NCBI RefSeq assembly: GCF_024166365.1
Contig: NC_064835.1
Span: 65,452,607-65,516,606, forward strand
From: Elephas maximus indicus
Lineage: Eukaryota; Chordata; Mammalia; Proboscidea; Elephantidae
DNA: 64,000 nucleotides
Direction: 5' to 3'
Part shown: piece after piece, positions 1-10,640 of the stretch
Numbering within the stretch: position 1 is the first letter of the stretch
Layout of the letters: every line of letters starts with the position of its first letter
Notes under the pieces: model-generated
What the model was told of the DNA's origin: nothing
The model's input: only the letters and a program-made list of their open reading frames with translations
The model's database searches: none
Made by a program: the position numbers and the translations under genes

Positions 1-1105
1 CAGTTCTTTTAGCCTGAGAAATACTGAGCGTGTCCTTCCCTTTTGGTTTTCCATCTCCAGCTCTTTGCACATGTCAGTATAATACTTTGTCTTCCTGAGA
101 GGCCCTTTGAAAACTTCAGTTCTTTTACTTCATCAATTCTTCCTTTTGCTTTAGCTGCTTGATGTTCGAAAGCAAATTTCAGAGTCTCCTCTGACATCCA
201 TCTTGGTCTTTTCTTTCTGTCCTGTCTCTTTGATGACCTCTTGCTATCTTCATGTATGGTGTCCTTGATGTCATTCCACAACTCATCTGGTCTTTGTTCC
301 CTAGTGTTCAATGTGTCAAATCTATTCTTGAGATGGTCTCTAAATTCATGTGGGATATACTCAAGGTCATATTTCGGCTCTCATGGACTTGTTCTGATTT
401 TCTTGAGTTTCAGCTTGAACTAGCATATAAGCAATTGATGGTGTGTTCCATAGTTGGCCCCTGGCCTTGTTCTGACTGATGATATGGAGCTTTTCCATTG
501 TCTCTTTCTACAGATGTAGTCAATTTGATTTCTGTGTGCTCCATCTGGTGAGGTCCATGTGTATAGTCACTGTTTATGTTGGTGAAAGAAGGTATTTGCA
601 ATGAAGAAGTCATTGGTCTTGCAAAATTCTATCATTCAATCTCTGCCATTGCTTCTATCACTAAGGCCATATTTCCCAACTGCTGATCCTGACGGCAGAG
701 GGATCCTTCTTTGTTCCCAACTTTCACATTCCAATCACCAGTAATTATCAATGCATCTCGATTGCATGTTCGATCAATTTCAGACTGCAGCAGCTGATAA
801 AAATCTCCTATTTCTTCATCTTCGGCCCTGGTGGTTGATGTGTAAATTTGAATAATTGTCGTATTAACTGGTCTTCCTTGTAGCCGTATGGATATTATCC
901 TATCACTGACAGCGTTGTACTTCAGGATAGATCTTGAAACGTTCTTTGTGACAATGAATGCAACACCATTCCTCCTCAAGTTGTCGTTCCCAGCATAGTA
1001 GACTGTATGATTTTTCAATATATCTAGAAGGCCAAAAGTCTTTGCTAATTTATTTTTTGAACCTTCTGATGGGCTCCCCTCAGAGCTGTCATTATTACCC
1101 AATTA
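1..1105 (-). mobile_element. BovB-type RTE LINE, 5' (endonuclease) part, degraded
   Basis: Read on the minus strand this is the 5' coding half of a BovB-like RTE element: an endonuclease domain followed by the spacer leading toward the reverse transcriptase, which lies beyond the left edge of the window. A second copy of the same endonuclease sits at 15,434-15,930. Frame is lost several times between 632 and 1, so it is a dead copy. The linker near 240-300 encodes a PDELW motif typical of RTE linkers. The right boundary near 1,105 is approximate. Confidence 0.85.
632..1102 (-). pseudogene. RTE endonuclease domain remnant
   Basis: A 156-codon open stretch encodes the middle of an APE-type endonuclease. 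Visible signatures are an IQIYTSTTRAEDEE segment (consensus-like IQIYAPT) and a TGDWNVKVGN motif, the GD(W/F)N catalytic block of RTE and L1 endonucleases. The SDH catalytic motif should follow at lower coordinates in another frame, past a frameshift near 620. In family terms this protein nicks target DNA to prime reverse transcription. The copy cannot make a full protein: the start is artificial, the frame is broken and the RT is outside the window. Confidence 0.8.
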
Positions 1106-1232
1106 TAAGGGCATTTCGAATCACATGGCTTAGTTTGCACATGCTACTAGTACCCACTGTTGTTTTCCTTAGGGCCTGTGTTTTTATAGTTGCTGATTTT
1201 CTCAAATTTTCTGGTTTTTTGGCTACAATATT

Positions 1233-1403
1233 GAAACCCTGATGCTGTAGTGTTTAAGTGCTACCACTACTAACCAAAAGGTCAGCAATTCGAATCCAGC
1301 AGGCACTCCTTGGAAACTCTATGGCAGTTCTACTGTGCCCTATAGGGTCACTATGAGTGGGAATCACCTTGATGGCAATAAGTTCGTTTTGGTTTTTGGG
1401 TCA
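1233..1403 (+). mobile_element. AfroSINE, short form
   Basis: tRNA-derived SINE. The head has A-box-like (TGTAGTGTTTAAGTG) and B-box-like (GTCAGCAATTCGAATCC) promoter blocks, followed by the AfroSINE body and a T/G-rich tail. It lacks the ~45-bp middle segment of the long form. A perfect 10-bp TSD, ctacaatatt, lies at 1,223-1,232 and 1,404-1,413. Confidence 0.93.
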
Positions 1404-1413
1404 CTACAATATT

Positions 1414-2339
1414 GCTGTAATTAGTGTTTGTGAACCTATATCAATAACTTTTAAAAAATGGAGAAGTAATTAAAGGAAAAGGAGTGATATACTGGAGTTA
1501 TGATTTACGATTACCGGTACAAAAAACATTACTAAGGAATCTGTATGATCTGGTATGGGAGCAGACCCATGGGGGGTGATACCAACTGTAGCGAGACCAC
1601 TGGTGGCAGGTGATGGAGAGTTCCCTTTTAGCTCCTTAGGGAGAGAATCAGGGGAGAGCCAGGGCATGAAGAAGTGCTTTGGAAAGTTACACATCATACA
1701 GAAGGAACAGGTAGTCTGTGGATGGGACCTGAGAGCCAAAGCCAGGCTGTCATGCTCTAACAGAGAGTGTCATCATTACTTACAAAATCAATAATCTTTT
1801 CAATAGCAAAAGGAGGAAGCACACTCCCTTCCCCCAGCTCCAACTTTCACCATTGTCAAATAACATTTCTCAAGCCCTGGGGTAGGGTAGAAAGCAACAC
1901 ACAGCAGGATAATATTTTGATATTATCTTCTCCTGACTTTGACATTGCTGATTTAGGCTGGAATGGTTTGGCTTTCTTAAAGCCTATGATTCTGAAGCTG
2001 TTTGAGGATTTTAAAAGGAACAAAATAACATTTTAATCTAGGGCATTCTAGGCTGTTCCTCCGACATAATCAAACCACTAGAAGTCTGACTGAAGCTTGC
2101 ATAGGCTTTAGCAGGGCAGTTGGGCCTGAGCTATTACAGGCTTTAATGTGGAATGTGTGTTGGTGGGGGGAGGCAGCATGGCAGCCTGGCCCCAGCACTC
2201 TGGTCCCATCCACCAACTCCCTTTTACTTCTGTGTAATATGTTACTTTCCATGCTCTGTCTCCTTAGATTTTCTTATGAGCCTGGAAGACAGGAAGACAC
2301 AAGCAAGCCCTGGCTTTGCAGTTAGCTAACCTGCATTCA
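1414..2339. other. No gene or recognised repeat
   Basis: I see no gene, RNA or identifiable repeat here. Open frames are short and unrelated to any family I recognise. It may be single-copy intergenic sequence or very old repeats. Confidence 0.5.
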
Positions 2340-2545
2340 GAAACCAGCTGCTCTCCTTACTAGCAAGTCAAGGACCAGCTTGAAGCCTTGGTTTTCTGCC
2401 CTGCAAAATGGGTTGTGGCAGCACTGGCCTCCTGAGGTTCTGTGCAGGCCACCTGAGATAAGACAGGTGCAGCCTCCCACAATCCCTGGTATGCAGCAAG
2501 TACTCCACAAAGGTCACTGTTTATTAGTATTGTTGCCCTTGTTGT
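2340..2545 (+). repeat. MIR SINE remnant
   Basis: Order and wording follow the MIR core: a 'tggttttctgccctgcaaaatggg' type block, then a 'ctgagataa' block, then a 'ctggtatgcagcaagtactc' block and a tail like aaaggtcactgtttatta. Strongly diverged. Confidence 0.55.
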
Positions 2546-2630
2546 TGTTATTTCTCCCGTTTTAAACATCATGAAACTAAGACTCAGGTTAAGGGATTTG
2601 CCTAAGAACCACAACATTGACAGGCTGAGG
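2546..2630 (-). repeat. MIR-type remnant, antisense
   Basis: The block catcatgaaactaagactc followed by a 'ttaagggatttgcctaag' block is the reverse complement of the MIR core (gatgaggaaactgaggctcag...gttaagtgacttgcccaag). It abuts the plus-strand MIR, giving a short inverted pair. Confidence 0.5.
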
Positions 2631-2639
2631 CTGAGCCCT

Positions 2640-3734
2640 GCCTCCTGGCTCCTGGCTCCCTGCCAGCACACTCTCCAGTGGGCTGTGATGTCCTCCATGG
2701 TGACAACTGTCTGGTTCCTCCTCCTTCAAAAGGGAGGAAGGTGTAATTAACACTTTCCAGAGATCCCAGATGCTCAGATGAAAGGTCCTGGGAAGCTCAG
2801 GCATGTCATTACCCAGGCTGTTTGTCTTATCACAGCCTTTGAAGTTTGTTTTGGTGGAAGAACATAATGGTTTCCACTGGGCCCTCCACTGGCCATGGCT
2901 CTTGCCAGCCCCGTGCCTTCCACCCCAGGTCCTCCTCTGGGAGAAGGGTTCCTGACGTGAGACCTCCCTGGCCACAGCAGTCAGAATTACTGGTGGGCTA
3001 AATGGAAGCCTTCCAACCCCGCAAACTGCCTTCTTGGGACGAGAAGCTCTGTCCTCTGTGTTCCTCTAGTTGCTTTTCCATTAACAGTAAGACGACTCCT
3101 GGAACGATGACACCGGTGAACACAAAGGCATGGCTATTGCGTTTAGGACTGGGGCAGTATATGAAAACAAAGGGGAGAGGGGTAGCTGAGAGGGGAACAT
3201 GGAGGCCCCAGGATCAACTTCTCCCTCACAATTATGGTGAAGGCTGCATCATTAAAGATATGAATCAGATTTACTCCCATGGTTTTTAAAAGAAACACCA
3301 CAGGGCTGAAATGACCCAACAGCCTGTTCTTATCCAGAGGTCTTTTGTGGCTTCGATTAAAGGAAAATAAAACACATAGCATATTCTAACACAAAAGATT
3401 GTATCATCTTAAAAGCGTGGGACTGTCATCCTTGCTTTTGTTTCCACATCATTGTGGGCCTGGTTGGGTCGTTGGGGCAACTGGAGGGAGCAGGCCACTG
3501 GGCATTGGCAGCAGAGGCACAGGCCCAAAGCACAGGATGAAGGGGAGCATCTTTTGCCACCTAATTTCTCCAACCTCCAAATAAGTGTGCGTGATCTTGA
3601 TTACCAGCCATAGTTGAGAACCTTGAGATATAGGGATGCTGAGGTACAGAGAACAGAAGGGAAGAGCTGCCCAAGCATTCCATCCTCTCAGATTTCCATC
3701 CCAGAATGCATTTTCTGCATTCTGAGCTTATGAG
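2640..3734. other. No gene or recognised repeat
   Basis: Moderately GC-rich stretch without a convincing coding region or repeat. The open frames of 80-130 codons on both strands carry no recognisable motif. Confidence 0.5.
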
Positions 3735-3852
3735 TGTTGTTAGCTGCCATCAAGTTGGCCACCAACTCACGGCAACCCTACGCACAGCGGAACAACACAC
3801 TGCCTGGTCCCGGGCTATCCTATGATAGGTTGCAGATTGAACTGTTGCAATC
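3735..3852 (-). mobile_element. RTE 3' end, antisense
   Basis: Starts with gttgttagctgccatcaag, the reverse complement of the RTE 3' terminus (...ctcgacagtacctaacaac) seen at 16,530-16,558. The match continues through blocks corresponding to 'caatgag', 'acagaacgaaacactg' and 'caggaccgg'. A 5'-truncated, diverged RTE tail. Confidence 0.75.
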
Positions 3853-4728
3853 CCAGAGGCATCACTAGGGGGGTCCGGGGGTGTGGACCGCACCGGGTGG
3901 CATTGTCAGAGGAGGTGACACCACGTGGTCCAGAGATGCATCCAAGACCAAACTATGCAGGACTTGAGCTTCTCCAGGAAGCCCATACCTGCTTCAGTCA
4001 TGTTTCAAGGTGCCTGCAGCTGGGGCTCTCGGTGTCTGCTGGGATGATTCATTGCCTGGAGGCACAGCTGGTACTGCTACCAACGTCCCCCCTGCAGCCT
4101 GGGGACCTAGAGCCGGCCTGTCAGCCTGCCCACTGTCCTTCCCGGGGGCTCAGGAAATGGCGCATGGGCGCTTTGGCTTCTCCTTTTGATTGCTGCTATC
4201 AGTGGGTATTCATCTTGAAACTTGGCAGGGGTGGGGGGTGCAATTTAGATTGCCACTGGGGTGCTTGAATTGGGTGCGTATAGCAATTCAGAGATTTGCC
4301 TCTGGGTGGCCCTTACCCTGGCTGTGCCTGTGTGATCCATAAAGTTTTCTTTGCACTGACTGATCTTTCAGAAGCAGCTCACCCGGACTTCCTTCCTAGT
4401 CCGTCTTAATCTGGAAGCTCCGCTGAACCCTGTTGTGCATCATAGCAACACACAAGCCTCCAGTGACAGACGGGTGGTGGCTTCGGATTAGGTGCATTGG
4501 CCAGAAGTCAAACTTAGATCTCCCTCATGGTAGGTGAGCATTCTTGCCTGAACCAGCGATGTCCTCATGAGCTTACGAGTGGAGAGAGCAGAAACTCGTG
4601 AAGAGTGATGGAGGGATTCCAGGAAGGACCCTTCTCAAATATCCCCCCTGCTACCTTTCACTGAGTTTTTACTCTCTTTTATTCATGTGTCTTTTGATCA
4701 TTTATTCCATTTATTTAGCTTTCAAATG
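3853..4728. other. Unidentified sequence
   Basis: No gene seen. The first part is unusually GC-rich with runs of G and the words ccgggggtgtgg and caccgggtggc, which resembles a repeat I cannot name. An open frame of 148 codons (3,822-4,268, plus) crosses the RTE fragment boundary and is not credible as a gene. Confidence 0.4.
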
Positions 4729-4909
4729 AATCTGGTGGTGTAGTGGTTAAACCGCTCGACAGTAACCAAAGGGTCAATGGTCAAAACCACCATCAGCTCT
4801 GGGGGAGAAAGATTTGGCAGTCTGCTTCTGTAAAGATTTATAGCCTTGGGAACCCTATGGTCACTATGAGCTGGAATCAACTCGACAACAGTGGGTTTGT
4901 TTTTGGGTT
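4729..4909 (+). mobile_element. AfroSINE, long form
   Basis: tRNA-like head (TGGTGTAGTGGTTAAAC, then a B-box-like GGTCAATGGTCAAAACC) followed by the middle segment with ctgcttctgtaaagattta that the short form lacks, then the ctatgagctggaatcaactc body and a gtttg-rich tail. Diverged. Confidence 0.85.
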
Positions 4910-4968
4910 TCCCTAAAAAAGGAAACTCACCTTAGGTAATTTATTAAAGTATTTCTATTAGCAAACTT

Positions 4969-5137
4969 GGAAACCCTGATGGCGTAATAGTTAAGTGTTG
5001 GGCTTCTAACCAAAAGTTCAGCAGTTCAAATCCAGCACTTACTGGAAACCCTATGGGGCAGTTCTACTCTGCCTTATAGGGTGACTATGAGTCAGAATCA
5101 ACTCAATGGCAGCAGATTTTTTGTTTTTGTTTTTTAA
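4969..5137 (+). mobile_element. AfroSINE, short form
   Basis: Begins ggaaaccctgatggcgtaat, with B-box-like GTTCAGCAGTTCAAATCC, no middle segment, and a T/G-rich tail. The flanks attagcaaactt and aatcagcaagct are an imperfect duplication. It follows a long-form copy by 60 bp in the same orientation. Confidence 0.9.
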
Positions 5138-5750
5138 ATCAGCAAGCTGGAAGAGCCACCTTTACAAAGCGGTAGCAGGGGTGGAGCTAGGCCATCCTTC
5201 CCAGAGAGAGGCAGCCATGTGACCTCCTGGTAAACCTGCCAGGCCGGGGCAGAATGTCTGTTTTCCCCACCTACCTCAGCATCTGTCTAACTCATCGAGT
5301 TACCTGAGCAAAGTTGTCTCCTCAATGGGCTTCTACAAAGTGAGTAGTTGGACTAGATAAACTAGGATTCTCCAGCTCTAACAACAGTTTAAGGGTTGTT
5401 CTGAGGTTAGGAATAGTTCCTTAATTAAACAAATAATCTTGGAGAATATTTTGTGCAGGCTTAGGGTTATGAGCAGGACACTGCTCTCAGGGAGCTTAGG
5501 CTCTTGTCTCTCAAAGGGAAGATGAGCCCATTAGAAAGAATTGAACACAGGCTAAAGTCAGGAGAAGGCTGGACCCCTCAGAGACCCCCAGAGCAGGCTG
5601 AGAGAATCTGGGAAGTAAAAGGGGAGGGGAGAATGAAAGATTTCCCAAGAAGTCAAAAAGGAAATTAGCATCATAATGGTTCAAGTTTAGGAAGATGTTT
5701 TACTTGTCATAATTTTCTTACCTGTGAATCACTTTGTCCATTTTTTAAAA
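5138..5750. other. No gene or recognised repeat
   Basis: No coding region, RNA gene or repeat identified in this stretch. Confidence 0.5.
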
Positions 5751-5760
5751 TATTTCCAGT

Positions 5761-6157
5761 GCTATTCATATAGACTCAATGGCACCTAAGAACAACAACA
5801 AGAAATATTTACAACCACCAGTCATCTGTCAGTTTGTCATACTGTAATGTCTTGTGTGTGGCTGTGATGGTGGGGGCTATGCCATCAGTATTTCAAATAT
5901 TAACAGGGTCGTTCATGGTGGATGGGTTTCAATAAAGCTTCTAGACTAAGACTGACTAGGAAGAAGGGCCTGGAAATTTCTTCCAAAAATTAGCCAATGA
6001 AAACTTTATGGATCACAACAGAACAGTGTCTGATGTCGTGCTGGAAGATGCAAACAGACCAATGACTGTGAAGATGGCACAGGACCTGGCAAATTTTATA
6101 AGTTCACCATGAGTTAGAGTCAACTTGATGGCAGCTAACAACAATAACAACAACCAG
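5761..6157 (+). mobile_element. Composite RTE derivative: tail + 5' UTR + tail
   Basis: A single insertion bounded by a perfect 10-bp TSD, tatttccagt (5,751-5,760 and 6,158-6,167). Inside are, in order: an RTE-like 3' tail ending aacaacaacaag (to ~5,803); the RTE 5' leader (from caccagtcatctgtcag, shared with 39,983-40,190); and, after a junction near 6,050, an RTE 3' end finishing taacaacaataacaac. All the coding region is missing. As both tails lie inside one TSD, the unit was inserted as one molecule. Confidence 0.8.
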
Positions 6158-6167
6158 TATTTCCAGT

Positions 6168-6830
6168 AGGGCATAGTTCTTTGAAATAATAACACTCTTG
6201 AAGTAATATACATGTAAGGAAAAATAGGAAGCTGGTTTTGGTTGTTTGTTTTTGGGGGAAAGGTGAGAGATGGGGTTCTTTTCCAAGCGTTACTCTTGGG
6301 CCAGGGCGGTTAAAGGAACTATACAGAAATAGCCACAATCCTTGCAAACAAAGATGCTAGGAGAAATTAATCAGTTTTTTTTTTTAATGAATTTTTGTTT
6401 TATCAATGCACATAGTTTCAGACGTCAGACTGTACTAAAACACTTATAACAAAATACAATGATTTCCTGATCCACCCCTCCCTACTCCACGTGTTCTCTT
6501 CCACAGCGGTACCACTGTTAACTACTGCATTCCTGGGTTCATGCATCTCTGTGTTTCTAAATAACAGGTATATGCTGCTGCCTTTTACTTTATCGATTTT
6601 AGATGCTCTCTGCTGACTTCCTATTGTGGTAGATGAAGATCTAGTTCTCTTGCATCACCATCCCCATCCCTCTGCTTCCTGTCCTTCCTTCTCCCCACGT
6701 AGTTATATTCCAGTTCTCGATCAGATCAATATTCAGTGTTTACATTATCATGCCTAGAAAAATATTATTCACAGGCAAATGTTGTGGTGTACTATGATTA
6801 TGTTTCCTTTTTTAATTTTTGTTTTATCTG
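6168..6830. other. Unidentified AT-rich sequence
   Basis: No gene seen. A T-run at ~6,375 followed by sequence running to 6,780 could be an old LINE tail in antisense, but I cannot name it. Confidence 0.35.
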
Positions 6831-6846
6831 TAACTAATAATTGCCT

Positions 6847-7048
6847 AGGAATCCCTGGGTGGCGCAAACGGTGAAGCAGTTGACTACTAGCCAGAAGATC
6901 GGGGGTTTGAACCCACCCAGAGGCACCTTGGAAGACAAGCCTGGCAATCTGCTTCCAAAAGGTCACAGTCTTGAAGACCCTATGGAGCAGTTCTACTCTG
7001 CACACTCGGGGTCACCATGAGTCCGAAGCGACTCAGTGGCAACTAACT
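6847..7048 (+). mobile_element. AfroSINE, long form
   Basis: Head ggaatccctgggtggcgcaa, B-box-like GGGGGTTTGAACCCACC, long-form middle segment (ctgcttccaaaaggtcac) and tail ggcaactaact. TSD aactaataattgcct (6,832-6,846) and aactaatcattgcct (7,049-7,063), 14 of 15 matching. Confidence 0.92.
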
Positions 7049-7427
7049 AACTAATCATTGCCTTGCTTTTTATTTGCTTGATTCTTTTTGGTATTTATTG
7101 CTAATTCATCTCACAACTTCTAAAAGCCTCTCAGAACAATTTTCCACAAGGCCAACAATGTCAAGCAATCTAACTGTTCCATTTTTTGTTGTTGCTTTTG
7201 GAGACATCTGTCATGAAGATCTGCTTGCTCTTTCTGTCTGGGCTGGTTGGTTTCTAAGCTTGCTGCATAGCTGTCTTCCCAGGTCTAACTTCTCTGTGCT
7301 GTCATCTTTGGAACTATTTTTGCCTTTCTCTTTGGGTTCAATTCTCTGTTTCTCAGGCGCTTCTTCTTTCTTAGCGTATACCTTGTTTTATGGAATACAT
7401 GCTCTGGTAATCAGGTAATTTCATCTG

Positions 7428-7597
7428 GTTGCTGACGTTTTGAGAAATGAATGAGGGAAGTAGTCTCCTGATTTTGGCATTTAATTTGTATATGCTCACT
7501 TAACCTCCCGTTTTCTGTACAGTACTCAAGCTTTTACTTTCTTTCTTTAAAGAAAAACCTCCAGTTTTCTGCCAGGGTGGGGAGAGGGCTGTTACCA
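7428..7597. repeat. Direct repeat copy 1 (~170 bp)
   Basis: Closely resembles 8,882-9,052 in the same orientation, starting at gctgac(g/c)ttttgagaaatg and running through cctccagttttctgccaggg to gttacca. The offset is ~1,454 bp. Confidence 0.85.
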
Positions 7598-8881
7598 TTG
7601 GCAGAGGGCATGGAGATGGTTATCTTCATTATGTCTGTCCTTCAAGTAACGCTGCTCAAATCTGGACCAGTTGCCCTCTTTATCTGATCTACAACTGTTA
7701 CTTTGGTATCCCCCTTCACCAAATCCCTGGTGATTTTCTGGGTTGAAATTTATTATTATTATTGTTTTTTATCCCATGTCCTTTTTGTTCTTTACTTCCA
7801 ATAGCTCCCAGCAACTTCCTAAGAAAGGATATGGGAGAGGTAGAATTTTGAGACCTTGAATGTTTTAAGATGTCTTTGTTATGCTCTCACAGTTCACTAG
7901 TCTTTGGTTGACTGTAGAATTCTAGGTTGATAGTAAATTTTTTCCCAAGAATTTTGTGGGCATTGCTCCACTGCCTTCTTGTTTCCAATGTTGCCACTGA
8001 GAAGCCCAAAACCCTTTAGATTCCATGTCCATTGTATATGATCTTGTTTCTCTGTCTGGAAGCGTGTAGGATCTTCTCTTTTGTCTTTAGTGTTCTGAAA
8101 TTTCACAGTGATGTGCCTTTATGTAGGTTAATTTTTAACCAGTTTTTCTGGACTCTCACTGGACACTTAGAATCTGGAAAGTTATGTCTTTCAGTTAATA
8201 AACTGTTTTTGTTTTTTAAGCTATTGTTGATTACTTATTTCCCTCAGTTTTCTCTGTTCTCTCTTTGCGAATTCCTATTGGACAGATTTCTGATCTCTTG
8301 GACTCACTCTCTAATGTTCTTATGTTGTCTCTCTAGTTTCTATTTCTTGGTCTTTTTCTCCATTTTCCCAGGAAATTTCCTCCAACTTACCTTCCAGTTC
8401 TTCTATTGAGTTTCACATTTCTTCCATCATATTTTAATTTTCAAGAGCTTTTTTTTTTGTTGTTGATGTTCTTTGAATGTTTTATTTGTTTTTTTTTAAT
8501 AACACATTGCTCTTGTTTCATGAATGCCATCTCCCTTCACCGGGAATATTAACGATAGCTTTTTATTTTTAAGTTTTCCTCTTCCTACACTGACTGTTTC
8601 CTCTAGGTTGTTTTTCACTACTTATTTGTTTGGGCTTCTTCCATGTTACAAGACTTTCTCAATCTCTTATAAGTCTTAGCTGTTTGCTCTTGACTAAGAT
8701 TTGGGAATAAAAATCTGACTAAAAGTTCTGAGTGTGCGAAAGCCTTGAAAAGTTAGAGCTTCACTGTGGGGTGACCTGAATGGGTTGTGTGTTGTTGAAT
8801 CTTCAACTCAGTCTTCTCTCTTAAGCTGGTCAGTTTCCTTAAGGAAGATTTTTCTCCTCCCCTGACTGAGGAAAAGTTTCT

Positions 8882-9052
8882 GGCTGCTGACCTTTTGAGA
8901 AATGAATGGGAGAAGTGGTCTGGGGATCTTGGCATTTAATTTGTATATTCTCACTTAATCTCCCATTTTCTATATAGTACTCAAGCCTTTATTTTCTCTC
9001 TTTAGAAAGTAACCTCCAGTTTTCTGCCAGGGTGGAGAGAGGGCAGTTACCA
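8882..9052. repeat. Direct repeat copy 2 (~170 bp)
   Basis: Partner of 7,428-7,597. Substitutions are scattered, so the duplication is old. It could be a monomeric 5' UTR of an extinct L1 or a local duplication. Confidence 0.85.
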
Positions 9053-9464
9053 GCAGTGTGGCATAAAGAAAGGGAGTCAGGGATTTACTCACTTCTCAAC
9101 AGTTTTCATCCCACTTATAATTTGAGCCTCTTTTTCACTCTCTGTTCTGGAGGTACTCAGTGCGTCCATTTCTGAGCCTTTTGAGGATTCTGTGGAATAA
9201 ATTAGTTTATTCTTTACTTTGTCCACAGCTGGCTTAAGATTCATCCTTATCATTTCTGCTAATTCAGATATCACTCACCCTTCTACTCTCCAGCTTTGAA
9301 ATTTTTGTAGCTGTTCTCTCTATCCTCATAAGTTTGTTTTTGCTTTTAAATCTCTTTACTGCAGTTTTAGTGGAATTTTTGAAGGGAGAGAAGTTAGACA
9401 TACATTGTATTCAGTCAGGCATCTTAACCCAGAGGTTCTTAAGGTTAGCTTTCTAAACCCAGTG

Positions 9465-9700
9465 ATAAAAATAGCCAACATTTAATCATTATTTATTATG
9501 TTCCAAGCAGTCATCTAAGTACTTTGCATATATTAACTCGCTTAATCCTCGTATCGACCCTAGGAGATAAGTACTATTACTATCAAATGGAAAAACTGAG
9601 GCTCAGAGAGGTTGCATAACTTGTCCAAGCTCTCCCAACTAATACATGGTAGAGCTGGGATTCAAGCTCAGGACTTTGGCTCCATAGCCTGCATACGGTC
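9465..9700 (-). repeat. MIR SINE, antisense
   Basis: Clear MIR core in reverse: 'aatcctcgtatcgaccctagg', 'aaaaactgaggctcagagagg' and 'agctgggattcaagctcagg' blocks in the right order and spacing. Confidence 0.85.
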
Positions 9701-9829
9701 TTACCCAAGGAATACTACTATTCTTCTCTCCTACTCTAAGACCTGGTTACCAAAAAAGACAAAGAGGAATCTGGTTAGGATTACCTTCAGCAACATTCTT
9801 CTACTTATATGATACCTTTGTTTGCCCTG

Positions 9830-10015
9830 CCTCCAATGTGTCAGATACTGTGCCTCATTTGATTCTGTCAATGTTAGTGTATTATAGTTTTAATGGGCAT
9901 ATTATACAGATGAGAAAACTGGGGTACAGAGATGTTAAGTAACTCGCTGAAGCCTCTTGTAGTAACTAGAAGAGCCAAGATTCAAATATAAATCCATTGG
10001 CTTCAAAGCCAGTGA
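9830..10015 (-). repeat. MIR SINE, antisense
   Basis: Second MIR in the same orientation: gatgagaaaactggggtaca, then gatgttaagtaactcgctga, then agccaagattcaaatataaa. More diverged than its neighbour. Confidence 0.7.
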
Positions 10016-10029
10016 GGGCTCTAGGTTAT

Positions 10030-10640
10030 GCTCAGTATTTTGGAAGGTATCTGTGAATAATGGGAGATCAAAGCATATGCCTCCACTTCCTTTCCCAATG
10101 CCCAAAATATTTAGCAAAGTAAATATTTTTGTTTCATTATTTTGGTTTCCTTCTTCAGGGACTCCAATTATATGTATGTTGGATCTTTTTTGTCTGCATC
10201 TCATGTTTATAATTTTCTTTCTAATTCTTTTTAACTTTTTAATATTTTGCTTGCTTTTTTCATTTCAATCTTTTATGTCTCTCTTATTTGTTTTCCACAG
10301 CATTTCTTCTCCTTCACTTCAGTTATGGCTTTATTTGTTTCTTGTGCTTCTCTCTTGAGCCCTGCCAGGTCACTTTTCATCTCCTCCTGTTGTTTTTCCA
10401 TCTCTTTCCCAAACTCTTGCATCTCTGCTTTGTCTCCCTACTTTATAGAGGTGATTGCATTACTGAATGTTTTTAAAATTCATGGTGAGGTATTTGTGGT
10501 CGACACTTTCATTTGTTCCATGACAACATTTTTAAGTTCTCTGTCATTTTTTTCCTGTTCAGTTATTCATCTTTTCTCCTAGTATTTTTGTGTAGATTGT
10601 ATGCTACTTTGTTTTAGTTACTCATCAATGAAGGAGGTAA
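10030..10640 (-). pseudogene. L1 ORF1 remnant, old family
   Basis: The minus strand encodes SNIHIIGVPEEGNQNNETK (about 10,120-10,185), which matches the IIGVPEEG motif that opens the RNA-binding core of L1 ORF1 proteins. Upstream (higher coordinates, to ~10,600) the frame is rich in glutamate, lysine and glutamine codons, as expected for the ORF1 coiled coil. Stops and shifts interrupt it and no ORF2 follows at lower coordinates, where MIRs lie instead. ORF1p is the nucleic-acid chaperone of the L1 particle; this copy is inactive. Confidence 0.7.

Larger units (their letters stand above)
7064..9440 (-). mobile_element. Old L1M-like sequence, antisense, with internal duplication
   Basis: Pyrimidine-rich on the plus strand, with wording such as ccactgccttcttgtttcc (7,970) and tttctctgtctgg (8,046) that matches the antisense of 5' regions of old mammalian L1 elements. 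No intact ORF survives. It contains a ~170-bp direct repeat. Family assignment is tentative, by general resemblance only. Confidence 0.45.

Noticed and set aside
3822-4268. 148-codon plus-strand ORF
   Set aside because: Begins inside an RTE tail fragment and runs through GC-rich sequence; no recognisable domain.
4729-4780. tRNA-like promoter boxes
   Set aside because: A- and B-box-like words here and at other sites are AfroSINE heads; no cloverleaf closes and the SINE body follows, so no tRNA gene is called.
8032-8409. 125-codon hydrophobic ORF resembling a membrane protein
   Set aside because: It is the antisense of A-rich L1 sequence, which always gives F/L/S-rich frames; the same holds at 10,247, 15,104, 27,746 and 42,808.
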